DNA of 60,305 nt from Acidobacteriaceae bacterium (GCA_003151155.1 PLWX01000141.1:14160-74464); one strand, 5' to 3'; counted from the stretch's first letter, positions 36,172-45,119 are shown. Numbers and translations are program-made. The notes: a model not told the origin generated them from the sequence alone.

Positions 36172-37410
36172 ATGCCCTCTCTTGAAGACAAGCTATCTTC
36201 CGTGATCCTCGGTACGATCCGCTCCCGGAAGAAAAAGCCGGAGCGAGTCTTACCTGCGGAAAAGCTGGGCTCTCCGCCGCCTGCGAAGCTGCGGGAGGCG
36301 ACCTTTGCTGATTTCGACGGCGTAATGAATCTTCGACGGGCTGCCGGTTGGTCTGCAGATTCTCGGGAGAACTGGGAACGGCTGTGGCATCGCAATCCGG
36401 CGTTAGCCTCAATGGAGGTCCCGCCTCCGATCGGTTGGGTCTTAGAGGCCGAAGGAAGGGTTGTTGGCTACCTCGGCAACATTACGTTGACCTACCGCTA
36501 CGGAGACCGTCTGCTCACAGCTGCGACCGGATCGGGTCTCGTTGCAGAACCGGCCTACCGGCCGGTGGCCGTCAGTTTGAACGCAGCCTTTTACCGTCAA
36601 AAATCGGTTGATCTCTATCTCACGACAACCGCCATCGAGGCTGTCGGCAAAATCTCCTTCGCTTTTAAGTCGCTTCCTCTCCCGCAGAGAGACTACGGTT
36701 CAATCCTTTTCTGGGTGTTGCAGCCGAAACCGTTTGCCAATGCGGTGATAAAAAAACTCGAGTTCAAGCCTACTCTCTCGCGCTCAGCTGCGGCGCTTGC
36801 CTCGGTTGCGATTCGTTCCGACAGAAGGCTCCGACATCGATACCCCCGGAGAGATTCCAAGATGCTCTCCGTACAAGAAAGAGACGTCAGTGACATCGGC
36901 GACGATTTTCGAGCGCTCTGGCTGGAGAAGCTAAAAGAAGAGACACGCCTTCTCGCGGATCGCGATCCAGCCACCCTGCGCTGGCATTTTGATATTCCCG
37001 GCGACACGGGGGCCGTACGGGTGTTCTGCTGTTACCAGCAAGCGGAATTGCTCGGCTACGCTATCGTTCGCGATGAGCTCCCGAGCCACGCGAGTGGTTT
37101 ACGAAGGTCGATCATCGCCGACATGTTGGTGAAACAGGACGATCCTGTCGTACTGAGGTCGCTTTGGGTTGCCGCCTATGACCATGCGAAACAATGCGGG
37201 AGCCACGTTTTCGAAGTACTAGGTTTTCCAACAAATATCCGCAACGTATGTTCGAGCTGGCGTCCGTATCTGCGGAAATATCCATCCTGTCCCTTCTATT
37301 ACAAAGCATCTGACCCTGTGCTTCATCAGACTCTCACGGATGGCCAGGTCTGGTACGCTACGCCCTTCGATGGGGATACGACGCTCTGGGCGTTCGGAAA
37401 CTCCTCGTAG
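36172..37410 (+). CDS. GNAT-fold acyltransferase
   Basis: 412 residues. PPAKLREATFADFDGVMNLRR (about 35-55) is the usual GNAT opening. GWVLEAEGRVVGYLGNITL follows, and a second similar half with VFCCYQQAELLGYAIVRDE and a SHVFEVLGFPTNIRN segment suggests a double-GNAT (FemAB-like) architecture. Neighbouring ACP and acyl ligase genes make an acyl-ACP donor possible. Acceptor unknown. Confidence 0.75.
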   Translation: MPSLEDKLSSVILGTIRSRKKKPERVLPAEKLGSPPPAKLREATFADFDGVMNLRRAAGWSADSRENWERLWHRNPALASMEVPPPIGWVLEAEGRVVGYLGNITLTYRYGDRLLTAATGSGLVAEPAYRPVAVSLNAAFYRQKSVDLYLTTTAIEAVGKISFAFKSLPLPQRDYGSILFWVLQPKPFANAVIKKLEFKPTLSRSAAALASVAIRSDRRLRHRYPRRDSKMLSVQERDVSDIGDDFRALWLEKLKEETRLLADRDPATLRWHFDIPGDTGAVRVFCCYQQAELLGYAIVRDELPSHASGLRRSIIADMLVKQDDPVVLRSLWVAAYDHAKQCGSHVFEVLGFPTNIRNVCSSWRPYLRKYPSCPFYYKASDPVLHQTLTDGQVWYATPFDGDTTLWAFGNSS

Positions 37411-37517
37411 TCGTGATTCACATCCCTCAGCATGGAACCTCATGGGAGCTCTACAGGGATGAGCGACAAAGGCCCGCCAACACGAACCATCATCGTTGCT
37501 CGAAAAGGACTTTAAGA

Positions 37518-37778
37518 ATGCAAACTGCGGAAACGGAACGCGAGATCCGAGAGTTCATCGTCAAGAATTTCTTGTTCGGGCGTCAAGATCGACTTCAGGA
37601 AGAAACCGCGCTCTTTGGCAACATACTCGATTCCACAGGCTCTATCGACCTGGTGATGTTCCTGCAGGAGCGATTCGGGATTACGGTAGAGGATGACGAG
37701 ATTGCGGTACCCGAAAACTTTGGTACGCTGAAGCAGGTGGTAGCTTTCGTCGAATCCAAAATTCAATCCAAAGCCTGA
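37518..37778 (+). CDS. Acyl carrier protein
   Basis: 86 residues. The phosphopantetheine site is Ser39 in ILDSTGSIDLVMFL, close to the canonical DSL motif with L replaced by T. The preceding loop (LQEETALFGN) and the helix VVAFVESKI complete the ACP fold. ATG 37518 is chosen; AAGGAC lies about 8 bases upstream. An ACP plus AMP-dependent acyl ligase is a known part of exosortase-type loci (family knowledge), where its product is not established. It should be loaded by the ligase at 37882 and unloaded by the thioesterase at 45231 or a GNAT. Confidence 0.9.
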   Translation: MQTAETEREIREFIVKNFLFGRQDRLQEETALFGNILDSTGSIDLVMFLQERFGITVEDDEIAVPENFGTLKQVVAFVESKIQSKA

Positions 37779-37881
37779 CAAGACAGTTTCTCTGTCTGCT
37801 CCGCTTTTATTCCGTTGCTGCAATCCGTTGTTGCTGGTTCCGACGACCCTCCCCCAAAACCACGGCAGCAAAATACAACCA

Positions 37882-39426
37882 ATGACTCTGCCGACTCACA
37901 TTCGCGATCTCGTCAAGCTCTGGAGTGACCGTTCACCGGAACATCCAGCCTTGATCGAGACCAATGGTTGCTGGAGTTACCGCAAGCTCGATGAGGTGGT
38001 CGCCGAAACTGAGAAGTGGCTGCAAGGGTTAGGCATTCGAGCCGGTGACCGGGTGATGATCGTAGGTGAAAATTCCCGGTGCTTGGTTGCGGTCCTCTTG
38101 GCCACCACTGCAATCGACGCCTGGCCGGTGCTGGTGAATGCGCGTCTATCGCAGCGCGAGATCGAAGCGATCCGCATACACAGCGGCGCTCGTCGCGTTC
38201 TCTACCTCTTAAACTCCTCGGTGCACGCCTCGAATCACCTAGAGAAACAGGGCACGATGGTCGAAGAACGCGAGGATTTGGGTCCGATTGCGATCAGCTC
38301 TTTGAATGAGTCAGCAGAGCCGGAGCCCTTAAGCCCAGATGTTGCCCAGCGCGTCGCTGCTCTGATCTACACGTCGGGTACAACGGGCCTGCCCAAGGGC
38401 GTCATGCTGACGCATAAAAACTTGATTTTCATGGCTGCTGGCTCGGTGCAGGTTCGCTCCGTCTCATCGGAGGACAAAGTGTACGGCATTCTTCCGATCT
38501 CCCATGCCGTTGGGCTTTCGGTGGTACTGCTCGGTGCTTTACTGGCGGGCGCGTCGCTCTACCTATCAGCCAATTTCGATCCCATGAGCGCGCGTGTCAT
38601 GCTGGAGAACAACCAGCTAACGCTTCTTTTTGGAACCCCTGCCATCTTCAACCAATGGCTCCAATATGCAAAGATGAGAAAACTCTCGTCGCTCAAGTTT
38701 CCTGCGCTACGCATCATTACCTCTTCGGGCGCTCCTCTTGACCCAGTGACCAAGTCGGGTGTGGAAAATCTTTTCGGCATGGTCTTGCACAATGGTTACG
38801 GTGTGACGGAATGCTCTCCGACCATTGCATTGACCCGGCCCGAGGCACCCAGTACCGATATTTCGGTTGGTCCGGTTTTTCCGGGGGTTGAAATTCAGCT
38901 GCTGGGAAGCGACCATAAGCCCGTTCCCGCCGGGGGCGTCGGCGAACTCCAAGTGCGCGGCCCGAATGTGATGAAGGGCTACTATCGCGCTCCGGAAGAG
39001 ACTGCCGCTGCGGTCGATACAGAGGGATGGTTTAACACGCGTGACCTTGCCCGATTGGAAGACGGAAGTCTCTTCATCGTGGGAAGAACGAAAGAATTGA
39101 TCGTTCACCGAGGATTCAACGTCTATCCTGCCGAAGTGGAAGCAGTGCTCAACGATCATCCCGTAGTCGCGCGTTCAGCGGTTGTTGGCAGGGCCGTCGA
39201 TGGAGATGAAGAGGTCATCGCCTTCATCCAGCCTCGTGCCGATGCTCAATTAGATCTCGCTGAATTGGCGGAATTTGCGGCGCAGCATCTGGTGGCCTAT
39301 AAGCGGCCTTCTCATTTCGTTTTGCTTTCTGCTTTGCCAACCACGGTCTCTGGAAAAATCGCGAAAGCCGACCTGAAGACGATGGCCGAAAAACGTTTCA
39401 GCACGGCCGTCGGTTCTTCGACCTAG
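37882..39426 (+). CDS. AMP-dependent acyl ligase (ANL superfamily)
   Basis: 514 residues. The P-loop motif ALIYTSGTTGLPKGVMLTHK (about 168-187), the GYGVTECSP core (about 311-319), the hinge region WFNTRDLARLEDGSLFIVGRTKE and the catalytic lysine in TTVSGKIAKADL are all present. It should activate a carboxylic acid as an adenylate and transfer it to CoA or the adjacent ACP. ATG 37882 is chosen; an upstream frame start at 37828 adds 18 residues. The stop shares the palindrome CTAG with the stop of the convergent SDR gene. Confidence 0.9.
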   Translation: MTLPTHIRDLVKLWSDRSPEHPALIETNGCWSYRKLDEVVAETEKWLQGLGIRAGDRVMIVGENSRCLVAVLLATTAIDAWPVLVNARLSQREIEAIRIHSGARRVLYLLNSSVHASNHLEKQGTMVEEREDLGPIAISSLNESAEPEPLSPDVAQRVAALIYTSGTTGLPKGVMLTHKNLIFMAAGSVQVRSVSSEDKVYGILPISHAVGLSVVLLGALLAGASLYLSANFDPMSARVMLENNQLTLLFGTPAIFNQWLQYAKMRKLSSLKFPALRIITSSGAPLDPVTKSGVENLFGMVLHNGYGVTECSPTIALTRPEAPSTDISVGPVFPGVEIQLLGSDHKPVPAGGVGELQVRGPNVMKGYYRAPEETAAAVDTEGWFNTRDLARLEDGSLFIVGRTKELIVHRGFNVYPAEVEAVLNDHPVVARSAVVGRAVDGDEEVIAFIQPRADAQLDLAELAEFAAQHLVAYKRPSHFVLLSALPTTVSGKIAKADLKTMAEKRFSTAVGSST

Positions 39427-40199
39427 CCCGGGGCGTTGGGCCCTGCTAAGAAACCACCATCCAGAACCAGCGTATGGCCCGTCATGAACGATGCGCGGTC
39501 CGAGCACATCCACACGACCGCTTCGGCAATCTCCTCCGGCCTCCCAAAACGCCCAATCGGATGGCTGTTCAGAATGATTTGATGAACTTTCGGGGCGCCG
39601 AATAGACGATCGGACATTTCCGTTTCTACTACCGCTGGACACACCGCGTTAATCCGAATTCCGCTTCGAGCGTTCTCAAGCGCTGCGGACTTCGTCAGCC
39701 CGATTACCCCATGCTTGCTCGCGCTGTAAGCCGCCGCCCCTGCCGCCCCTGCTAAGCCGGTAACCGAAGCCATGTTCACAATCGCTCCGCCCCCGCCTTG
39801 CATCAGCATCTGACGCATTTCATACTTCAGACAGAGCCACACTCCCTTTAGATTTATCCCGATCGTCCTGTCCCAGTCCGACTCCTCCTGCCGGACGATC
39901 GGCACCCAGACTCCCTCGATCCCAGCGTTATTGAAGGCCATGTCCAGACGGCCAAAATGATCGACCAGGGTCTGGATGAGCTTCTCCACTTGAAGCGCCT
40001 GCGAAACGTCGGATTTCACAAAAAAGCCATCGCCACCGGCTCCGCGTATCGCCTCGATCGTCTCATTACCCTCCTTTTCACGTCGGCCCGAAACCACAAC
40101 TTTGGCTCCTGCCTTTGCAAAGGCCAAGGCCGTCGTCCGCCCAATCCCTGACGTCCCGCCTGTTACGAGAGCCACTTTTCCTTTTAGTTCCGCTTCCAT
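39423..40199 (-). CDS. Short-chain dehydrogenase/reductase (FabG-like)
   Basis: 258-residue classical SDR. Cofactor motif TGGTSGIG (about 13-20), NNAG (90-93), catalytic Ser145, Tyr158 and Lys162 in YSASK, and the VLDGG C-terminal signature. It could reduce a beta-keto acyl chain or oxidise an alcohol. Transcribed against the ligase gene, with a shared 4-bp CTAG stop. A promoter-like TTGACG-N18-TACACT lies upstream at 40231-40260. Confidence 0.92.
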   Translation of the reverse strand: MEAELKGKVALVTGGTSGIGRTTALAFAKAGAKVVVSGRREKEGNETIEAIRGAGGDGFFVKSDVSQALQVEKLIQTLVDHFGRLDMAFNNAGIEGVWVPIVRQEESDWDRTIGINLKGVWLCLKYEMRQMLMQGGGGAIVNMASVTGLAGAAGAAAYSASKHGVIGLTKSAALENARSGIRINAVCPAVVETEMSDRLFGAPKVHQIILNSHPIGRFGRPEEIAEAVVWMCSDRASFMTGHTLVLDGGFLAGPNAPG

Positions 40200-40230
40200 A
40201 AAATTCCCTCAGATCAATCTGGAAGCGCGG

Positions 40231-40260
40231 AGTGTAGGCTTTATTGGATACGTTCGTCAA
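40231..40260 (-). promoter_or_regulatory. Predicted sigma-70-type promoter of the SDR gene
   Basis: On the minus strand TTGACG (40260-40255) and TACACT (40236-40231) are 18 bp apart. The expected start site near 40224 would leave a 25-base leader before ATG 40199. Five of six bases match at -35 and four of six at -10. It lies in the 97-bp divergent gap to the lipocalin-like gene. Confidence 0.45.
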
Positions 40261-40296
40261 TCGAAACCCTCGCCCTCGATTCACGAGCTCGATCGG

Positions 40297-40770
40297 ATGA
40301 TGATTCAGTCTCAGAGATTATCGGAGTGTGCGTTCGTGCTCAGAAATGAAGACTTGCTCGGCACCTGGACTTTGGCCTCTGTATCTAGTGTTTCCCGCAG
40401 TGGCGAGCGAAGCGATGCCCCTTACGGCGCCCGTCCGCGCGGTCTTCTCACGTATTCCGCGGATGGGAGAGTTACCGCCCTCATCAGTTATGATGGCCGC
40501 AAACCACTGTCCATTGGCGGTGGGATGCTAGAGGAACAGGCGGAGGCATTTCAAACATTTCTCGCGTATGCAGGCCGTTATACGATCAATGGCGACCAAG
40601 TCGCACACCATGTTGAGATATCTTCGATCCAGAATTACGTTGATAAAGAACTCCTGCGCACCGTCAAGTTTGTCGGAGATCGGATGATTCTCATTACGCC
40701 TCCGACGCGCATGAATGGAAAGATCCAGTCCCTTGAACTGGCGTGGCAAAAGCTATCAATCGAGCCGTGA
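40297..40770 (+). CDS. Lipocalin-like domain protein
   Basis: 157 residues. LLGTWTLASVSSVSRSG followed by GARPRGLLTYSADGRVTALISYDGRKPL and YAGRYTINGDQVAHHVEIS matches the lipocalin-like family of small beta-barrels that often sit beside oxidative metabolism genes. No signal peptide. The start is ATG 40297 or 40300. A longer frame beginning at 40102 would overlap the SDR coding region. Function unknown; it may bind a hydrophobic product of the adjacent enzymes. Confidence 0.75.
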   Translation: MMIQSQRLSECAFVLRNEDLLGTWTLASVSSVSRSGERSDAPYGARPRGLLTYSADGRVTALISYDGRKPLSIGGGMLEEQAEAFQTFLAYAGRYTINGDQVAHHVEISSIQNYVDKELLRTVKFVGDRMILITPPTRMNGKIQSLELAWQKLSIEP

Positions 40771-40835
40771 ACCTTTGCGGCCCTGCGGTTCGTCGAAACG
40801 AGATCGCAGACACCCGAATCTCTAGCAGGCGGTGA

Positions 40836-42056
40836 GTGTTGTCTCAGGCTAAGAAGGTTGTTTTCAGCGACGATATTTTGCAAGATCCGTATCCGACCTA
40901 CTCCCGTTTACTCGAAGAAGGTCCGCTACACTACGTGGACGTCGGGAGTAAATGGGCCGTCTGGTCCGTGTTCAGTCATGTGGAGTGCTCCGCGATTGCA
41001 AAAGATCCCCGGTGTTCCGCCAAACGCGCTCAGCAAATGCTGTTGCCGCTACCCTTGAGCCGCCAAGCCGAGTTCACCGAATTGGCGCGCATGCTTGGCT
41101 TGTGGCTGATCTTCATGGACCCGCCGGAACACACTCGCCTGCGAAAGCTCCTCAATAAGGGCTTCTCGGCGGCGGCGATCGAAGCTTTGCGCCCCCAGGT
41201 GGAGACCATCGTCGATCGCATGTTAAAACCGCTGCAGCGTGGCGCCGAAGTCGAACTCATGCGAGAGTTCGCGAATCCCATGCCGGTGAGCATCATTGCC
41301 GAGATGCTGGGCGTACCGCAGGCGCAGCAGGAAAGATTCGCCCATTGGTCCCGCGCGATTGCACTTTTTCGCGGCAGCCCTAATCGTACCGTCGAACAGG
41401 CCCATGCGGCGCAAGACGCTCTTATTGAACTCACTGCGTTCTTTAAGGAGACCGTTGCAGAACGCAGGCGGAACAAAGGGACAGATCTCATCAGTCTCCT
41501 CATCGACATCGAGGAAGAAGGAGAAGTGCTCACGGAAGAAGAACTCTATGCCCAGTGCATCGCTCTTCTCTTTGCCGGACATGAGACCACTCGAAACTTG
41601 ATTGGCAACGGGATGTACACCCTCCTGCAGCATCCCGATCAAACCGATGATCTACGAAGAAACCCAGAACAGATAAGGTCGGCCGTGGAGGAACTTTTGC
41701 GGTATGAAAGTCCCGTGCAATTCACCGCCCGCGTTCTCAAGGAGGACATCGAGATTTGCGGCCGCACCATTCCGCAGAAATGGTCGATTTTATGCATGCT
41801 CGGTGCGGCCAATCGTGACCCCAAGAAGTTCAAGGATCCAAATCAGCTGAATCTCAAACGTCTGCACAACGAACACCTGGCGTTCAGCGCCGGTCCGCAT
41901 GCCTGCATTGGCGGCCAACTCGCACGATTAGAAGGACAGGTGGCGCTTTTGAATTTAGTGCAGCGGTTTCCAAACATGAAGCTAAGCGGCCCAAGACCCG
42001 AATGGGCATCAACGTTTGGGTTCAGGGGCCTGAAGAGTCTTTCCATGACGCTCTAG
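40836..42056 (+). CDS. Cytochrome P450
   Basis: 406 residues. I-helix LLFAGHETTRNLIGN (about 245-259), ExxR in EELLRYESP (about 286-294), and heme-binding AFSAGPHACIGGQLARLEG with Cys357. Soluble bacterial class I type; no redox partner gene is nearby. Start is GTG 40836 (followed by TTG); the N-terminus ILQDPYPTYSRLLEEGPLHYVD is typical. Likely hydroxylates a product of the acyl/amino-acid gene set (inference from context). Confidence 0.93.
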   Translation: MLSQAKKVVFSDDILQDPYPTYSRLLEEGPLHYVDVGSKWAVWSVFSHVECSAIAKDPRCSAKRAQQMLLPLPLSRQAEFTELARMLGLWLIFMDPPEHTRLRKLLNKGFSAAAIEALRPQVETIVDRMLKPLQRGAEVELMREFANPMPVSIIAEMLGVPQAQQERFAHWSRAIALFRGSPNRTVEQAHAAQDALIELTAFFKETVAERRRNKGTDLISLLIDIEEEGEVLTEEELYAQCIALLFAGHETTRNLIGNGMYTLLQHPDQTDDLRRNPEQIRSAVEELLRYESPVQFTARVLKEDIEICGRTIPQKWSILCMLGAANRDPKKFKDPNQLNLKRLHNEHLAFSAGPHACIGGQLARLEGQVALLNLVQRFPNMKLSGPRPEWASTFGFRGLKSLSMTL

Positions 42057-42079
42057 CAGCTTGATCTCCGGCGCTCGAA

Positions 42080-43624
42080 CTAAAGCGGTATCTCGATCAG
42101 CGTCGGGCCCTTCGCAGAAAATCCGTCTCGCAACGCCTTCGCGAATTCGCCCAACGATGTGACCCGCGCGGCGGGGACTCCCATGCTCTTCCCAAGCTGC
42201 ACCCAATCGATGTCGGGACCACCGATATCGAACATCTGTGCGGCTCTCTCGCCTGGCTCACCAATTCCCAGATAACTGAATTCTCGTTTGAGGACAGCGT
42301 AGCTGCGGTTGGCGAAAACCACCGTTGTGACGTTGAGGCCCTCTCGTGCCATCGTCCAAAGCGCCTGCGGTGTGTACATCCCACTGCCGTCGGCGGTAAG
42401 GCAGAGCACCTGGCGGCCCGGACAAGCAACCGCGGCTCCTACCGCCAGCGGCATAGCAATTCCTATCGATCCGCCGGTATTTCCCAGCCAATCGTGTGGC
42501 GGAGCCCCCTTCGTCGCCGCCATCAATCCGCGTCCTGAGGTCATGGATTCGTCCACCACAATTACGTTCTCAGGCAGAAGTGCGCCCACCGTTGATGCAA
42601 TCCCGCCCAAGCTGAGTTCGCCGTCCGACAGCGCAGGCCGTGGCGCTTGTTCTGCGAGTGCCTGTTGCCCACGAACTGACAATGCTTCTGCCAAACTTAA
42701 CAACGCGCCCGTACGGTCCTCGTTCGCTTCCGCCAGAGTGTGCACATCACATTCGGCAGGAAGGAAAGCGGAGTTCTTGCCGGGATACGCAAAGTACGCG
42801 ATCGGAGCCGGCGCACCCGCCAGGATCATCTGACGGAATTCCTTGAATTGCTCCGCGCCTTGTTCGAGAACGTAAGCAATGCGTTCGACCGGCGGTAGCC
42901 CCGCACCGCGTTCTATCCGTGTCACCGGGTAGGGCGCGAAGAGTTGAGCCCCAGTCGCCGCGGCGATTCGCCCCGCGGCCGCGAGTCCAGTACCGTAAAG
43001 AGCATCTCCTGCAAGTAGGATTGCGGTTCGTAACCGTGATCGAAGCATGACTGCTGCCTGCTCGATCGCTTTGGTATCCGGCATCGATGGCTGAGGAATT
43101 CTCGGAGGCGCGGCGCTCGAGCCACCCTCGCTCCATGCAGCGTCGGCGGCGATAACCAATGTGGAGATCTGACCCGGCGGCGTTCGCGCTGCAACGATGG
43201 CTTCGGCAGCATCCCTTCCAACGTCCGTAGCAGCTGAGGAAGTCCGCAACCACTTGGAATAAGGTCGCGCGATCCCCTCAATGTCCGAGGCTAAAGGAGT
43301 CTCGAGTTCCTGGTGATAGGTAGCATGCTGTCCCACGAGGTTTACGATGGGCACCTGCGCGCGACTCGCATTGTGCAGGTTTGCCAGCCCATTGCACAGA
43401 CCCGGCCCAAGATGGAGCAGCGTGCATGCAGGCTTTTCCATCATGCGTGCGTACCCATCCGCCGCTCCCGTCGCAACCCCTTCGAATAAGCTCAGAACGC
43501 AGCGCATCTCCGGAATGCGGTCGAGGGCCGCGACAATATGAATCTCCGAAGTCCCAGGGTTGGTGAAACAGGTATCCAGGCCAGCCGCCAGCAGCGTGCG
43601 AATCAGGCTCTCTGCGCCATTCAT
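42080..43624 (-). CDS. ThDP-dependent enzyme (acetolactate synthase/benzoylformate decarboxylase-like)
   Basis: 514 residues. The N-terminal Pyr domain has CFTNPGTSEIHIVAALD and the catalytic Glu48 in LFEGVATGAADGYAR. The C-terminal PP domain has the Mg/ThDP motif LTADGSGMYTPQALW, followed by an Asn in VVFANRSYAVL. It decarboxylates or condenses a 2-keto acid; specificity is not readable. With the ALDH and aminotransferase nearby it could turn an amino-acid-derived 2-keto acid into an aldehyde and then an acid (inference). Confidence 0.87.
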   Translation of the reverse strand: MNGAESLIRTLLAAGLDTCFTNPGTSEIHIVAALDRIPEMRCVLSLFEGVATGAADGYARMMEKPACTLLHLGPGLCNGLANLHNASRAQVPIVNLVGQHATYHQELETPLASDIEGIARPYSKWLRTSSAATDVGRDAAEAIVAARTPPGQISTLVIAADAAWSEGGSSAAPPRIPQPSMPDTKAIEQAAVMLRSRLRTAILLAGDALYGTGLAAAGRIAAATGAQLFAPYPVTRIERGAGLPPVERIAYVLEQGAEQFKEFRQMILAGAPAPIAYFAYPGKNSAFLPAECDVHTLAEANEDRTGALLSLAEALSVRGQQALAEQAPRPALSDGELSLGGIASTVGALLPENVIVVDESMTSGRGLMAATKGAPPHDWLGNTGGSIGIAMPLAVGAAVACPGRQVLCLTADGSGMYTPQALWTMAREGLNVTTVVFANRSYAVLKREFSYLGIGEPGERAAQMFDIGGPDIDWVQLGKSMGVPAARVTSLGEFAKALRDGFSAKGPTLIEIPL

Positions 43625-43677
43625 AAACAGGCCGACATCCTTTGATCCCTCATTCCGAGATGCTACACAGAAACCGG

Positions 43678-43707
43678 ACTCTACGTTTACGAACAGAGGA
43701 TTGTCAA
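43678..43707 (-). promoter_or_regulatory. Predicted sigma-70-type promoter of the ThDP enzyme gene
   Basis: On the minus strand a perfect -35 TTGACA (43707-43702) and a -10 TAGAGT (43683-43678) are 18 bp apart. The start site would be near 43671, 47 bases before ATG 43624. The gap to the GNAT gene is 141 bp and holds nothing else I recognise. Confidence 0.5.
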
Positions 43708-43765
43708 CATTCGAAGGATGACCAGAGTTCTGCAGCCCGATCGACGACGTGCGACGTTGATGAGA

Positions 43766-45055
43766 TTAATCAACTATTTCCGGGGGAAAAGAAGCTTGGG
43801 AAGTCGATTTGCGAAGCCGGCTCTGCTGGGCTTCTTTCAGATTTTGCAGCCAAGAGCTTTTGGCTAGCGATTCTCGTGCTACATAATCAATGAAAGAGAC
43901 GAGGGATGTTAGGAAATTGAGTCGGAGGCCGCGCCAGGAAAAGGCGTAGGAATAGAGTGATCCATCCTCTCGCGATCGATTGCATAGCATACGTTTATAA
44001 TGCCGATCGCCCCACCCAAGATCAACTCGATTCGTATATTGCCCAGCCTTGAAGCAATCTTGAATGCTGTGCATCAAAATAAGGAGTCCAGGAGAGTACT
44101 TGCCGAACTGCGAGTCGAATCCCATGAAGTGCCCGTGTAAAGTGCTCTTGTAGTGCTTTCCAATGAAGAACGCACTCGGCTGTTCATTCAGATAGAGAAC
44201 GCAGCCTCGCAAAGTCCCTTGTTGGGCTGCGAGCCGGAACGATTCCAGGGTTTCCGGGTCGGCACGATATCCGACCCCGAGCGCTCGCTGATAGGTTTTT
44301 TCCGCAATCTGCTCAGCGACTTGTGCTAACGCTTCGACTTCGAACGGTTCATGAAAACAGCGGATAACCATCCTTCCACGAAAATCTTCTTCAAGCTTTT
44401 TTTCATGTCTACGGATTTCATGTCGACTTTTCCGCGATAGGTTCTTGAGAAATTCTTCGTACTTGGGCGGCAGCTCAAGCCAGCGGTGCTCGTGGGCGGG
44501 GGAGAAGTGTCCCCTGAAAAAAGGGTTGAACTGCTCGAGGATGGATCGATCGACCGTCGGGTTCGGAAATCCACGTTGCAATTCCGCCACGTCCGCTTCG
44601 CCGCGCTGAAGGCAACTTCTAAGTTCCTGAATGATTAACCGGATGTTGTCTTCGCTGGCATTTCCAAGGTAACCACCCCGAACAAAAAATATCCGGCGGG
44701 CGCGAAGTTCGAACAGAGTTTTGTATCCCACTTTCAGCTTCAGCCGACAGTTCTCCAATCGTCCTAACAACATGCAATCCGGCCGCCCGTCGCGGTACAA
44801 AATGATCACATGAGGCCGGACGAACTCTGGTCTGGAATGGGCGAAGGCAAGGTATGAATCCAAGTCGGCATTGGGATCGTCGCACCACGATTCCCATACC
44901 GTCCGCAGGTCCTCGATTTCTGGGAGGGTACGAGCTACGCGTACCGTCGGGGATATCCCATGGAGAGCAGGTTCTTCAGTGGTCCCAACCACAACCTTAC
45001 TCGTAAAAGGGCTCATATATTCGCTCAGAGCTGGCAATGTAAGGTGTAGGGACAC
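43766..45055 (-). CDS. GNAT/FemAB-like acyltransferase (CelD/BcsL-type)
   Basis: 429 residues. KNLSRKSRHEIRRHEKKLEEDF (central, in two blocks) and the later VLYLNEQPSAFFIGKHYKSTLHGHFMGFD are typical of the acetyltransf_6 (CelD/BcsL) group, as is the VDLGWGDRHYKRMLCNRSRED end. Such enzymes occur in polysaccharide and exosortase loci. GTG 45055 is the longest start; ATG 45016 is an alternative that leaves a better-sized leader from the predicted promoter. The gene has its own CRP-type promoter at 45069-45119. Confidence 0.82.
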   Translation of the reverse strand: MSLHLTLPALSEYMSPFTSKVVVGTTEEPALHGISPTVRVARTLPEIEDLRTVWESWCDDPNADLDSYLAFAHSRPEFVRPHVIILYRDGRPDCMLLGRLENCRLKLKVGYKTLFELRARRIFFVRGGYLGNASEDNIRLIIQELRSCLQRGEADVAELQRGFPNPTVDRSILEQFNPFFRGHFSPAHEHRWLELPPKYEEFLKNLSRKSRHEIRRHEKKLEEDFRGRMVIRCFHEPFEVEALAQVAEQIAEKTYQRALGVGYRADPETLESFRLAAQQGTLRGCVLYLNEQPSAFFIGKHYKSTLHGHFMGFDSQFGKYSPGLLILMHSIQDCFKAGQYTNRVDLGWGDRHYKRMLCNRSREDGSLYSYAFSWRGLRLNFLTSLVSFIDYVARESLAKSSWLQNLKEAQQSRLRKSTSQASFPPEIVD

Positions 45056-45075
45056 CTCAGGGGAGCAATACGATG

Positions 45076-45098
45076 TTTATAGGGCAAGCAGAGTAGCG
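45076..45098 (-). promoter_or_regulatory. -10 element and spacer of the CRP-type promoter
   Basis: On the minus strand TATAAA (45081-45076) lies 17 bp downstream of CAGACA, a weak -35 that overlaps the edge of the palindrome at 45102-45119. The predicted start site is near 45069. A weak -35 is what activator-dependent class II promoters usually show. Confidence 0.5.
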
Positions 45099-45101
45099 TG
45101 T

Positions 45102-45119
45102 CTGTGATGGGAATCACAG
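45102..45119 (-). promoter_or_regulatory. CRP/FNR-type operator, TGTGA-N6-TCACA
   Basis: CTGTGATGGGAATCACAG is a perfect inverted repeat with 7-bp arms. It contains the exact TGTGA-N6-TCACA consensus of CRP-type regulators. Its centre (45110.5) is 41.5 bp upstream of the start site predicted from the TATAAA at 45081-45076, the classical class II activator position. It lies between the thioesterase stop (45231) and the GNAT start. The regulator is not encoded in the window. Confidence 0.6.

Noticed and set aside
40102-40296. Longer N-terminus for the lipocalin-like protein
   Set aside because: It would overlap the start of the SDR gene on the other strand and the added residues lack any domain likeness; ATG 40297 fits the family length.
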